From positions 310,001 through 374,000 of the forward strand of contig NZ_QPMM01000007.1 of assembly GCF_003419895.1 (NCBI RefSeq): a stretch of DNA of 64,000 nt. Direction: 5' to 3'. A model generated the notes under the pieces. It made no database searches and was not told the origin of the DNA. It worked only from the letters and a program-made list of their open reading frames with translations. Below, piece after piece: positions 35,349 through 45,300 of this stretch; the first letter of the stretch is position 1, and every line of letters begins with the position of its first letter. The position numbers were made by a program, and so were the translations under genes. The DNA comes from Chitinophaga silvatica (GTDB taxonomy: Bacteria > Bacteroidota > Bacteroidia > Chitinophagales > Chitinophagaceae).

Positions 35349-35465
35349 CATTTTTGAGACAGGCAGACAGAGTTTTTTGGAGAGCAATCTTCGAAAAACT
35401 TTGTCATTTTATGCCATCCCTGTACCGGCACAAATATTGGAGCCATCCTTAGTAAACGCTTAAGT

Positions 35466-35651
35466 ATGGATGCAAAGAAATTCTTTGGAATACTGCTCAC
35501 TTTGCTTGGTACTGTTGGGCTTATTTATGCCGGATACGGATTTGTAAAGCAAACGCTGGAGTGGAGAGAATTGCTGGTAGTAGCTTCTATTTCTATTGTA
35601 TTTTTTGGATCAGGAATCGCATTGCTGAAAACAACAAGCGACACGCCCTAG
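35466..35651 (+). CDS. Small membrane protein, 61 residues
   Basis: A short protein with two hydrophobic segments (about 8-27 and 37-54) and a C-terminal TSDTP tail. It has a clear ATG with normal codon use and sits 117 bases after the PUL-like operon. No family recognised; similar small two-helix proteins are common in Bacteroidota. Confidence 0.6.
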   Translation: MDAKKFFGILLTLLGTVGLIYAGYGFVKQTLEWRELLVVASISIVFFGSGIALLKTTSDTP

Positions 35652-35751
35652 ATAAATGTAGTTTATCCCATCTTTCTGATTGTTGATTTTTCCCCTCACT
35701 TTTCCAACAACAATTCATAAAAAGTGCTGTTATCTCTGCATAAACTATTTT

Positions 35752-36381
35752 ATGCTTTTACAGGATGTACTTACATTTTTAAATAAGAATGTTATCAACA
35801 GGCAACTGCAGACTGAGGAGCTTACTTATTCTTTGGATGAATCAACTCTTGAAGGTGCATATGCCGATAGAATGTTTTTCTCTGACCTTACCAGCGGTGA
35901 AAGCTCTATCCAATTCAATCTAACCACGGTTACCGATGAGCGTGTATATCTGATGGATGATAATAATGTGAGAACAGATCTCATAAAGGATTTTACCGGA
36001 ACCAGTGTATTTAGATATGAATTGGCAGTAAGAAGAAGTACGGGAGCAATAACAGGCTATATGCGTTGTTTATCTTCAACTGTTAGAAGTCATACTATGG
36101 AAGCTATTGCGTATGGGGTGTATGAAGTAAGAATTGAAAACGATCAGCTGAAATGGAGAGAACAGCAATTGTTGTATCGCGATACTCCTGCAGGCGATGG
36201 TATTTTTAAGCCTATTGCTTTTGATGCGGAAGTTAGATTTTATTTGGAAGATGAATTATTGAGATTTGAATATTTACCATTTTATTTTGATGTTGATGTT
36301 GAAAAGATGACAAAGATTTTGTCAAAAGATGTATACCCGCCATTTGTTGGAAAAGAAATTCGGATACCTGATAAAGATTAG
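35752..36381 (+). CDS. Conserved-looking soluble protein of unknown function
   Basis: ATG at 35752 gives 209 residues. The open frame reaches 35680, but that start has no support. The protein has no signal peptide or membrane segment. Its sequence is beta-rich, with MRCLSSTVRSHTMEAIAYGVYEVRI and VRFYLEDELLRFEYLPFYFDVDVEKM, and a calycin- or START-like barrel is possible. I recognise no family or catalytic motif. It lies about 100 bases after the small membrane protein and about 118 before the SDR gene. Confidence 0.6.
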   Translation: MLLQDVLTFLNKNVINRQLQTEELTYSLDESTLEGAYADRMFFSDLTSGESSIQFNLTTVTDERVYLMDDNNVRTDLIKDFTGTSVFRYELAVRRSTGAITGYMRCLSSTVRSHTMEAIAYGVYEVRIENDQLKWREQQLLYRDTPAGDGIFKPIAFDAEVRFYLEDELLRFEYLPFYFDVDVEKMTKILSKDVYPPFVGKEIRIPDKD

Positions 36382-36498
36382 TTTATTAGCTGATGAAAAT
36401 CAGGTTTTACTAAGCATAGTAGGAATACCTTTGATATACCGGTAGGAAATGATCGCAAATACTATAGTATAGTTTTTTCACAAGTAAAAATTGAGAGT

Positions 36499-37251
36499 AT
36501 GGAACAGTTATTTAAAGATAAAGTGGCATTAGTAACAGGTGCAGGCTCTGGTATTGGAGCTGAAATAGCAAAACTATATGCCGCAGGCGGAGCAAAAGTA
36601 ATAGTCAGTGATGTGGTTGAAAAGAATGGAAATAATACTGTAGCTGCCATTAAAGAGAAAGGTGGTGAAGCAATATTTGTGAAGTGTGATGTTAGTAATC
36701 CCGAAGAGTGCAAGGCCCTGGTAGATAAAACCGTATCAACTTATGGCCGGCTGGATATAGCCTGCAATAATGCAGGAATAGGTGGAGAACTAAATCCATT
36801 GGTTGATTATAGTATCGATACTTATAAAAAAGTAATTGATATTAACCTCAATAGTGTATTCTATGGCATGAAGTATCAAATTCCTGCTATGCTAAAAAAT
36901 GGCGGAGGTGCAATTGTAAACATCTCCTCCATCCTCGGACTGGTTGGAACAGCTAACGCCGTAGCATATGTGGCTGCCAAGCATGGGGTTATCGGATTAA
37001 CGAGAGCAGCAGCTATAGAAAATTCGGCCAAAGGAGTACGTGTAAATGCAGTATGTCCTGGTTATATAGAAACGCCACTTCTCAATGCAATGGATGCTAA
37101 CGCAAAAGCTGCCTTGGTTGGGTTGCATCCGATAGGAAGATTGGGTAAATCTGAAGAAGTAGCAGAAATAGTAAGCTGGCTAAGCTCCGATAAAGCATCT
37201 TTTGCCACCGGTGGGTTCTACACCGTAGATGGTGCTTACACTGCACAATAA
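36499..37251 (+). CDS. SDR-family oxidoreductase
   Basis: A 250-residue short-chain dehydrogenase of the classical group. NAD(P)-binding TGAGSGIG lies at about 13-20, the NNAG strand at about 90 (CNNAGIGG), catalytic Ser in NISSILGL, and the YxxxK pair in AYVAAKHGVIGLTRAAA. The C-terminal GGFYTVDGAYTAQ is typical. It would reduce or oxidise a hydroxy/keto pair; the second position of the Rossmann loop (VVSDV region, with Asp) suggests NAD(H). Substrate unknown. A terminator-like hairpin follows, so it is a single gene. Confidence 0.93.
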   Translation: MEQLFKDKVALVTGAGSGIGAEIAKLYAAGGAKVIVSDVVEKNGNNTVAAIKEKGGEAIFVKCDVSNPEECKALVDKTVSTYGRLDIACNNAGIGGELNPLVDYSIDTYKKVIDINLNSVFYGMKYQIPAMLKNGGGAIVNISSILGLVGTANAVAYVAAKHGVIGLTRAAAIENSAKGVRVNAVCPGYIETPLLNAMDANAKAALVGLHPIGRLGKSEEVAEIVSWLSSDKASFATGGFYTVDGAYTAQ

Positions 37252-37286
37252 CAGACAAATTCTGACATGAAATATAAGCAATCGAC

Positions 37287-37312
37287 GGGTCGGCCTATTG
37301 GTCGGCCCTTTT
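37287..37312 (+). terminator. Terminator after the SDR gene
   Basis: GGGTCGGCC (37287-37295) and GGTCGGCCC (37300-37308) pair over 9 positions with two G-U wobbles around a TATT loop, followed by TTTT. The DNA looks like a direct repeat, but the RNA forms a hairpin. Confidence 0.65.
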
Positions 37313-37393
37313 GCATATTGTTACCGCTGGTCATATAACCCTAAGGATTATACTTTTTTTTCCTATTTTTCTTTAGACCAAAATAAATTCCAC

Positions 37394-38710
37394 ATGTCGG
37401 TTTCACGTCGCCAATTTCTCAATAATACCGCAACACTGATGGCTGGTACTGCCATACTATCACCACTTCTTCTACATGGAAAAGCATCTTCTCCAAATGA
37501 AAAAATCCGCGTAGCCTTAATAGGCTGCCGTGGCATGGGTTGGGGAGATCTTCAAAACGCGGTAAAACAACCAGGGGTCGAATGCGCTGCATTATGTGAT
37601 GTAGATGAAGCGGTACTAAATAAACGAACTGCTGAGATGGCAAAGCAGCAAGGCACGGCTCCCGCGCAATACAAAGATTTTCGCCGCTTACTGGAAGATA
37701 AAAGTATAGATGCCGTTATTATCGGAACTCCCGATCATTGGCACTGTTTGCCTTTTGTATACGCCTGTCAGGCCGGTAAGGATGTTTATGTCGAAAAACC
37801 ATTAGGCAACACCATTGCAGAATGTGATGCGATGGTAAAAGCTGCAAGAAGCAATAACAGGGTAGTGCAGGTAGGCCAGCAGCAAAGAAGTGGTCCGCAC
37901 TGGATCAATGCCATGAATATTATTAAATCGGGAAAATTAGGTCAGCTTCGCAAAGTAAATATCTGGGCTAATTTTAATTATGGTGTAGGCGCCGCGATAG
38001 TACCTGATAGTAAAGTACCAGAAGGGGTAGACTTCGATTTCTGGCTCGGACCGGCTCCGGCGAGAAGCTTTAATGCTGCACGTTTTCATAGTACCTGGCG
38101 CATGTTCTGGGATTATGGAGGTGGACTCATGACCGATTGGGGTGTACATTTACTGGATGTGGCTTTATGGGCAAAAGATATTACTACAATGCCTGCAGCC
38201 ATTATGGCAACTGGTGGCAATTTTACAGCACCGGACAGAGCGCATGAAACATTTGATACCATGAATGTAGTGTTTCAGCATAAGGATTATCTTATTAACT
38301 GGGATCATACGGCCGGTACTCAAAATGGTCCTTACGGCCGTTCCTACGGCCTTGCATTTATAGGCAATGATGCTACTATGGTGATAGACAGAAATGCTTG
38401 GGAACTGTTCCCTGAATGGGATGATCAGGCTAAAAAACCTAAAACATCGCCGCTCGAAAAACAGAGTGGGGGAGAGTCGCACGAATTGCATATGAAGAAT
38501 TTCCTGGAATGTATTAAAAGCAGGAAAGATCCTGCATGCACTATTGAAAATGGAAGTCTGGTAGCCAAACATGCACATGCGGGTAATATTGCTCTAAGAA
38601 CACAATCACGGCTCGAGTGGAATGCGGGTAGTAATAATTTTGGAAAGAACTCAGCAGCCAATGGATTGATCATGCCAAAATACAGGAAGCCTTGGGTATT
38701 TCCCGGATAA
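37394..38710 (+). CDS. Gfo/Idh/MocA-family oxidoreductase with Tat-type signal
   Basis: ATG at 37394 gives 438 residues, opening with SRRQFLNNTATLMAGTAIL, a twin-arginine-type export signal. The NAD-binding loop reads VALIGCRGMGWGD, and the conserved EKP motif lies in YVEKPLGNTIAECDAMV. The C-terminal half has the GDF-like substrate domain with GGLMTDWGVHLLDVALWA. Exported Gfo/Idh/MocA proteins of this type act on sugars, and some Bacteroidota members cut glycosidic bonds through NAD-dependent oxidation. Specificity is unknown. The longer frame to 37298 is not supported by a ribosome site. A strong terminator follows. Confidence 0.92.
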   Translation: MSVSRRQFLNNTATLMAGTAILSPLLLHGKASSPNEKIRVALIGCRGMGWGDLQNAVKQPGVECAALCDVDEAVLNKRTAEMAKQQGTAPAQYKDFRRLLEDKSIDAVIIGTPDHWHCLPFVYACQAGKDVYVEKPLGNTIAECDAMVKAARSNNRVVQVGQQQRSGPHWINAMNIIKSGKLGQLRKVNIWANFNYGVGAAIVPDSKVPEGVDFDFWLGPAPARSFNAARFHSTWRMFWDYGGGLMTDWGVHLLDVALWAKDITTMPAAIMATGGNFTAPDRAHETFDTMNVVFQHKDYLINWDHTAGTQNGPYGRSYGLAFIGNDATMVIDRNAWELFPEWDDQAKKPKTSPLEKQSGGESHELHMKNFLECIKSRKDPACTIENGSLVAKHAHAGNIALRTQSRLEWNAGSNNFGKNSAANGLIMPKYRKPWVFPG

Positions 38711-38733
38711 AGTATAAAAGGTTATTTATTGTG

Positions 38734-38770
38734 AATGCCCCAAAAGCCTGTACTTTTGGGGCATTTTTTT
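38734..38770 (+). terminator. Strong terminator after the Gfo/Idh/MocA gene
   Basis: A perfect 13-bp stem (38734-38746 with 38753-38765) with a 6-base loop is followed by a run of T. It closes the transcript before the giant adhesin gene. Confidence 0.92.
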
Positions 38771-39336
38771 AAAATAATAATATTGAAGACCTCAGTGTAA
38801 CACCATTAGGATATGGTGTACCATATTATTCTGAAATAATATCATCAGGAATCAGTATATCAGATTTCAATTTCTCAAGTAGTACTATTATGGACTAATG
38901 TTATTATCATAACACAAATGAAGCTCCATCTAAATTACTCAATCAACTAATTTCAAATTCTATTCGTAGTAAAATTACTACATATACTTCGCAAATGTAT
39001 TATAATCTGTAGTCTGTAGCTGACTTAACTTGCATGTTAATCCGATGCTATCCATGTAATATGAATGCCTATGTATCTATTGATACACTACCTATGCTAC
39101 ATATTTCTATGATAATATCTTCTTATTAATAACTATGAAAACTCCTGACTTATGGCAAATTTTTACAAAGATCGTTTGCGAATATTGTTTCTTTTCATGT
39201 TATTCCTGACCTCATACGAAGCAGGCAATTTGTCTGTTGTTAATCTCTAAAACATACGATAGTAACGCCTTCTGCAACCTGACTGAAAAACTATAGCCAG
39301 GAACGGTAAGGTTTTAAGCAAGAGTCACATCCGAGA
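38771..39336. other. Long AT-rich leader region before the giant gene
   Basis: A gene-poor stretch of 566 bases before the 5,527-residue gene. No exact TAnnTTTG with a partner -33 was found. Short palindromes are present (ATATGG-TGTA-CCATAT near 38813, TGTATC-TATT-GATACA near 39070), and a small open frame at 39152-39250. The leader may hold regulatory sites for the giant gene, but I see no known element. Confidence 0.5.
39152..39250 (+). CDS. Possible small hydrophobic peptide (32 residues)
   Basis: Reads MANFYKDRLRILFLFMLFLT followed by SYEAGNLSVVNL. It is basic at the start and hydrophobic in the middle, like a signal peptide, 87 bases before the giant adhesin start and in the same direction but separated from it by a stop. 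It could be a leader peptide or a displaced signal sequence. Too short to be sure. Confidence 0.3.
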   Translation: MANFYKDRLRILFLFMLFLTSYEAGNLSVVNL

Positions 39337-42300
39337 ATGATTATGCAATTATTATTCAATTCAAAGAAGAAATCAGTTAACCCTAAACGCCGGAAGCCTG
39401 GAAAAGGCTTGCTCCGTACTGTTTTCGGTATTTCGCTCCTAATGACAGTGCTGCTCGTTCGGCAGATTGCGGTTGGAGGATTGCTACCAGAGATTAAGAA
39501 AGTCTGGAGTAAGATAAAAGAAGAACCTATAGTAGAAAACAATAAGTCAAAAATGTTTGCTGTGCCGGGCACTTCGCCTGGTGGGGTAACAGGAAGTGTA
39601 TTGTGGTTGCGTGCAGATGATGCTAGCAGTAATAATGCCTCCTGGAAAGACTTTACAGGAAATGGTTTGGAAGCAACTCAAACAGTAGCAGCCAATAAAC
39701 CTACTTTAGTTGATGATGGAATTAACTTTAACTATGCTTATACATTCAGTGACAAAAGTTTAATGACGATTCCTAATTCCACTATTGCTGGTAAATTTCC
39801 TTTTGCAAATAAGCCACGTACATTGATTGCCGTTGGAACGTCCAATTCACAAACTCTGTCCGGAGGACATGGGATGATGTTTAGTTATGGTTCTACTGTG
39901 AGTAATGGACTGGGTACTTTTATTGGGCAGATTGTAGGTAATGGTGTTGCAGGATTTGGTGCTTATAATGGTGGAACATTCAATGCTATATCTCCGGCAG
40001 GTAAAATTATTCAGGGTGTGCCCCGCATCTTAGGTGGGCGTTATACCACAGGCCTTGATGTAATTTTGGATTTAGATGGAACACAAACTGCTATTAGTAC
40101 AGGATCTACCTGGAATACGGATGGTACCCAGGATGCTTTTGTAGGCCGTGGTTCTATCGGTGGTAGTGCGGCTTACTGGAATGGAAAAACAGGTGAAATT
40201 ATTCTGTATGACCGAGCTTTAAATGCTACTGAACTGCAAAAAGTATATTCCTATCTGGGAATAAAATATGGTATTACTGTTTATCAGGGAACTCAAAACT
40301 ACCTGGCATCCAATGGCTCTGTGTGCTGGCCGGCAGATGCAACTTATAAGAATCGCATAACAGGTATCGGCAGAGATGATTTGCAGGCGTTAAGCACGAA
40401 GCAATCTTTGAATGCAGATGCAGGTGAAATAACACTTTCACTGGGTAATGTAATCGCTGCTTCAAATGCTCAGAATACCGGCAACTTTCCAAATGATGCA
40501 TCATTCTTTGTAATAGCAGATAATGGGCTGGAGAGTACGTATTCTGCTTCCGTAACCAGCACGAAAGCTACCTATCGTACAAAGCGTGTATGGAAGGTGA
40601 ATAAAACCAATTGGGTTGATCAGCCAATTACCCTGAAAGCAGATCTTCCTGGAAATAATGTATACCTCCTCATTAGCACTAATCCTACCTTCGCTACTAT
40701 TAATCAGGAGATTTTATTAAACCCGGATAAAACTGTTACCCTTAATTCAAGTCTCATTCCTAACGGAGCTTATTTTGCTTTTGCAACATTCGCTAAATAT
40801 CCTGGTGGTATACCTGGCGCCTTATTGTGGTTAAGACCAGATATAGGAACTTCCAGTACTGTAAATAATTCGCCTGTTAGTTCCTGGTTGGATTATGCCT
40901 ATAATCAGAATAATGCAACACAGGCAACCGCTTCCCTACAACCATTATATGTAGATAACCCAACTGATAACGTAAACTATAACCCACTGGTGAAGTTTGA
41001 TGGGGTGGATGATTACCTGAATTTGAATATTAACCGCCTGCCACTAGGAGTAACGCCAAAGACTTTTATCGGTACAGGATATGTGAATACAGGAGGGAAT
41101 ACTAATAAATATATTCTTGCTTACGGTGGCAGCACTACAAATACAGGAATGGGCCTTGGATGCGTATCTACTTCCAATATAGGAGCTTTTGTGGGATATA
41201 ATGATTACCTGGGAACAACCACCAATCCATTTTGGCAGAATGGTAAGTTTAATGATCTTACTGCTGTTTGGGCTGGGAATAGTGCTTCTATTTTTAGTAA
41301 GAGTCTGTTGCTTAATAATGGAACGAAGACCTACAATACAGCTACTGGTGGCGCCATGATTGGTAATGCGCCCTGGGGAGCAAACCAGGCGTGGAATGGC
41401 CCGATTGGAGATGTGATGGTGTATGGTACTAATCTTACACCTGCAGACCAGGCACGTATAAATACCTATCTGGCTATCAAGTATGGATATACGATTGATC
41501 AGTCTACTGGCCGGGATTATATAGCTACTGATGGCACAACTAAAGTATGGACTGCAACGGTTAATACAGTCTATAATAAAAATATCACCGGTATTGGTAG
41601 GGATGATCTGGAAGATTTGATGCAAAAGCAATCCCGAAGTATTAATCCAGGCTTACATCCTATCGTCGGGTTAGGTAATATTGCAGCTTCCAATAAGGCA
41701 AATTCCAATTCTTTTACATCTGATATGTCGTATCTGGTTTGGGGAGATAATGGCGCTGCTAATACGTTTTCTATGGCTGTGACAGGCAGGCCAGATGTAT
41801 CGCATAGAATGGCCAGATTATGGAAGGTACAGAATACCGGCAATGTAGGAACTGTGCAGATTGCCATTCCTAAAGATTCGCTACCTAACGTATTTACTAA
41901 GGTATTCCTGGCTAAGAGTTCCAGTGCGATCATTGATGGCTCTTCCGAATTTATTCCTTTAACGGAAGCTAATATCAATGGTGTTGACTGTTATGTAACC
42001 ACCACCACATTAACCGATGGTCAGTTCTTTACATACGCTGCCATGGCTTCTTTGCCTGGCGGGGTAGCTGGGAATGCGCTTTGGGTAAGAGGAGACATTG
42101 GTCTGCAAGTGAATGGCTCCAATCAGGTACAGCAATGGTTCGACCAAAGTGGTAGCGGCAATACTGCTACAGAACTCAGAGCTTCCATTACTAACAGTAA
42201 TAACCCAATTGCTCCTTCCGCTGATATTATACAAACGCAAAATGGCATCAACTTCAACCCTGTTGCTCAATTCTCAGGTGCTACTAACAAATCACTGAAA

Positions 42301-45300
42301 GGTAATGCCGCTGTTACCTGGAGTAATAGTGAACCACTGGCAATGTTCTTTGTGGCATTTCCTAAAGGTGTACCACAAACAGGAATGGGCCTTGCTGGTG
42401 TATTTACTACCAGTAATTTAAGTGGCGCTCCGGCAGGAGCAGGTAGAGGAGTGGTTGTCAACGGAACTGCAAAGGCATTTTCATTGGATGGAAATGGTTG
42501 TACGCCTGCCTCAACTACTTCGCCTATAGATGTAGTGCCAACAGTAGGTAGAGGGGTTTATGTTTCTTCTACTACTGGACTGGGTGGATCTACCTGGTTA
42601 AATGGTAAGCTGGAAGCTACTGGTACTGGTTGTGCAACCGGTAGTGATGGTAGCTTCTTTGAAGTGGCTGGTCGTACTGTTGATACCTACAAAGGCCGTA
42701 TTTTTAATGGTCTGATAGCTGAAGTAATCGTTTATAAATCAGCGTTAACTCCTGTACAAGCACAACAAATTGAATCTTATCTCGCTATTAAGTATGGTGT
42801 AACCCTCAATCAGGCTACAGCTCAGGACTACCTGGCGGCTGATGGAACTACCAAAGTTTGGGATGCTACTACAAATAGCACTTATAAAAATAATATTTTC
42901 GGTATTGGCCGTGATGATATAGAAAAGCTTAACCAGAAACAATCAAGAAGTGTTAATGATGCTGCTATCCTCACTGTTGGTCTGGGTACTCTCGCTACTA
43001 CAAACGCTACGAATACAAATAACTTCAGTAGTGATAAAAGCTATTTAATGATGGGTGCCAACAGTACTGCAAAAACAGTACAGGGAACCAACATACCTGC
43101 TAATTCATGTATCACTGAAAGACTTACGCAGCAATGGAAAGCACAGCTAACTAACTTTAACGCAGCTACGCAACCTTTACGCCTGCAATTCGACCTGACC
43201 GGAATTTCAGCCTCCGGCACCTCGCTAAGCGACTTTATTTTACTGATAGATCAGGATGGTGATGGTAACTTCGGTACCGGTACTATCACTCAAATACCAG
43301 CAACTGATTTTGCTAACGGAGTAGTAGGCTTCGATAATGTAGATGCGCTGGCTAATGGGGTAGTATTTACACTCGCTACGCGTTACCCTTCACGTACTGC
43401 AAGTCTCGTTCCGGCAGGACAGGTGAAAACCGCCGCCAATATTTGTATCGATGGTGACTGGGTATATTTCAGACATCCGGATGATATCACTAAGTATATC
43501 GCTGCAATAAAACTCAACGGAAATACAATTGATCTGTCTAAATTGTCTGCGGTTATCGATGCAAATCAAACCCCAGCCAATATTGGAAAGAATGTAGGTA
43601 CAGATTATGGTACTCAACTGGTAAACAGATTTGTACAGATTACTTACACAGGTGCTGCTCTAACTACCAACGGAGGTGTAACGGTGCGTATCTTCCAGAA
43701 CCCTGCAGAAAAAACTGCTGCAGAAAATTACCTCTCAGGTACAAGAGCTGTTACTCGTCCACAGACTTACAATTGGTTCCAATATAACGGAGCTATTAAT
43801 AGCATCATTTCAACCGATTTAGATGCCACAGGGTTGAAAAATAAAACTATACTTACTCCAGCGGCCTCCGGGCAAATAGATGGGGTTGAGTATGTCGACT
43901 TCTCTGGCATCCAACAGTTAGGCATTTTGGGTGGTGAAGTTACCAGTGATGTTATTTATACAGATCTCGCCATTACAAAAACTGATGGCCAGACTACCTA
44001 TGCACCAGGTGCAGATGTAGTATATACTGTTACAGTAAACAACCTGTCTGCTAATGCCGTTACTGGCGCCACTATCCTGGATCAGTTACCTGTGGGTATT
44101 AGTGCTGCTAATATGAGCTGGAGTGTAACAGCTGTTACAGGTGGTGCCATTGTTCCCGCAAATTCCGGCACCGGCGCTCTTTCGCAACAGGCCGATATTC
44201 CTGGAGGTGCCTCTATTACTTATGAAGTAACCATAAAAGTTCCTTCTTCCTATACCGGAAACTTGGTAAATACTGCTACGGTTACTGCTCCGGCAGCAAC
44301 CTATGCAGATACCAATCCAGCTAATAATTCTGCAACCGATACCGATACCTGGGCACCTCAGGTAAATCTTCATATCACAAAATCAGCAACTCCTGATCCG
44401 GCATTAGCAGGTAGGGAAGTGCAGTATACCATTACTGTTACAAATGCCGGTAAAAGTGATGTTACAGGTGCTACTATCACAGATAACCTGCCAGCGGGCC
44501 TCAGTACCACCAGCTGGACCGCCACAGCTACCGGTACTAATGCTTCGGTAACTCCGGTGTCTGGTACTGGAAATGTGAGCGCAACGGCTAATATTCCTGG
44601 TGGTAATAGCGGTACTATTACTATTGTGGTAAAAGGATTATTGAGTCCTGATTATACTGGTGCTACATTGGATAATACTGCTAATGTAGCCTCTCCGGTA
44701 GGTATCACCGATACTGATCCTACAGATAATGTGAGTAGCATCAGTACAACAGTGCAAAAGAAAACAGACCTGATCATCACCAAAATAAATGCTACCAATG
44801 CTACAATTGCCGGTAGTCCTATTACTTATCGTATTACTGTCGGTAATAATGGTCCTGCCACGGCAACGGGTGTACGAATTCAGGATGTGGTGCCTGCAGA
44901 AGTTATCGTGAGCAGCGTTGTTCCTGCGGCAGCTGGTACTGCTACGCTTGGTACTGATAATACAAGCGGCAGCAATATAGATGTAACGGCAACTATTCCA
45001 CCGGGTCCCCTCAATTATGTAACCATTGAAGTGAATGGTACAATTGATCCCGCTTTTGCAGGTACGTTAACTAACACTGCAACTGCTACTGCGGCAGGTG
45101 GTGATCCTGTTTCTGCTACTAGAAATACAGTAATCAGCAGAAAGCCGGCACTTACAATAGTTAAAAATGCTCCTGCATCCATAGTGAGCGGAGCGGAAAT
45201 TACTTATGTCATCACCGTTGAAAACAATGGTCTGAGTGATGCGCTTAATGCAAATGTCTTCGACCAGGTGCCGGCAAACATTAGCAATGTAAGCTGGACC

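Noticed and set aside
37287-37308. GGTCGGCC direct repeat considered as an integration or recombination site
   Set aside because: With G-U pairs it forms a terminator-type hairpin followed by T, which explains it better.
38771-39336. tRNA or small RNA gene in the long leader
   Set aside because: No cloverleaf or recognisable RNA motif was found by eye; only short hairpins are present.
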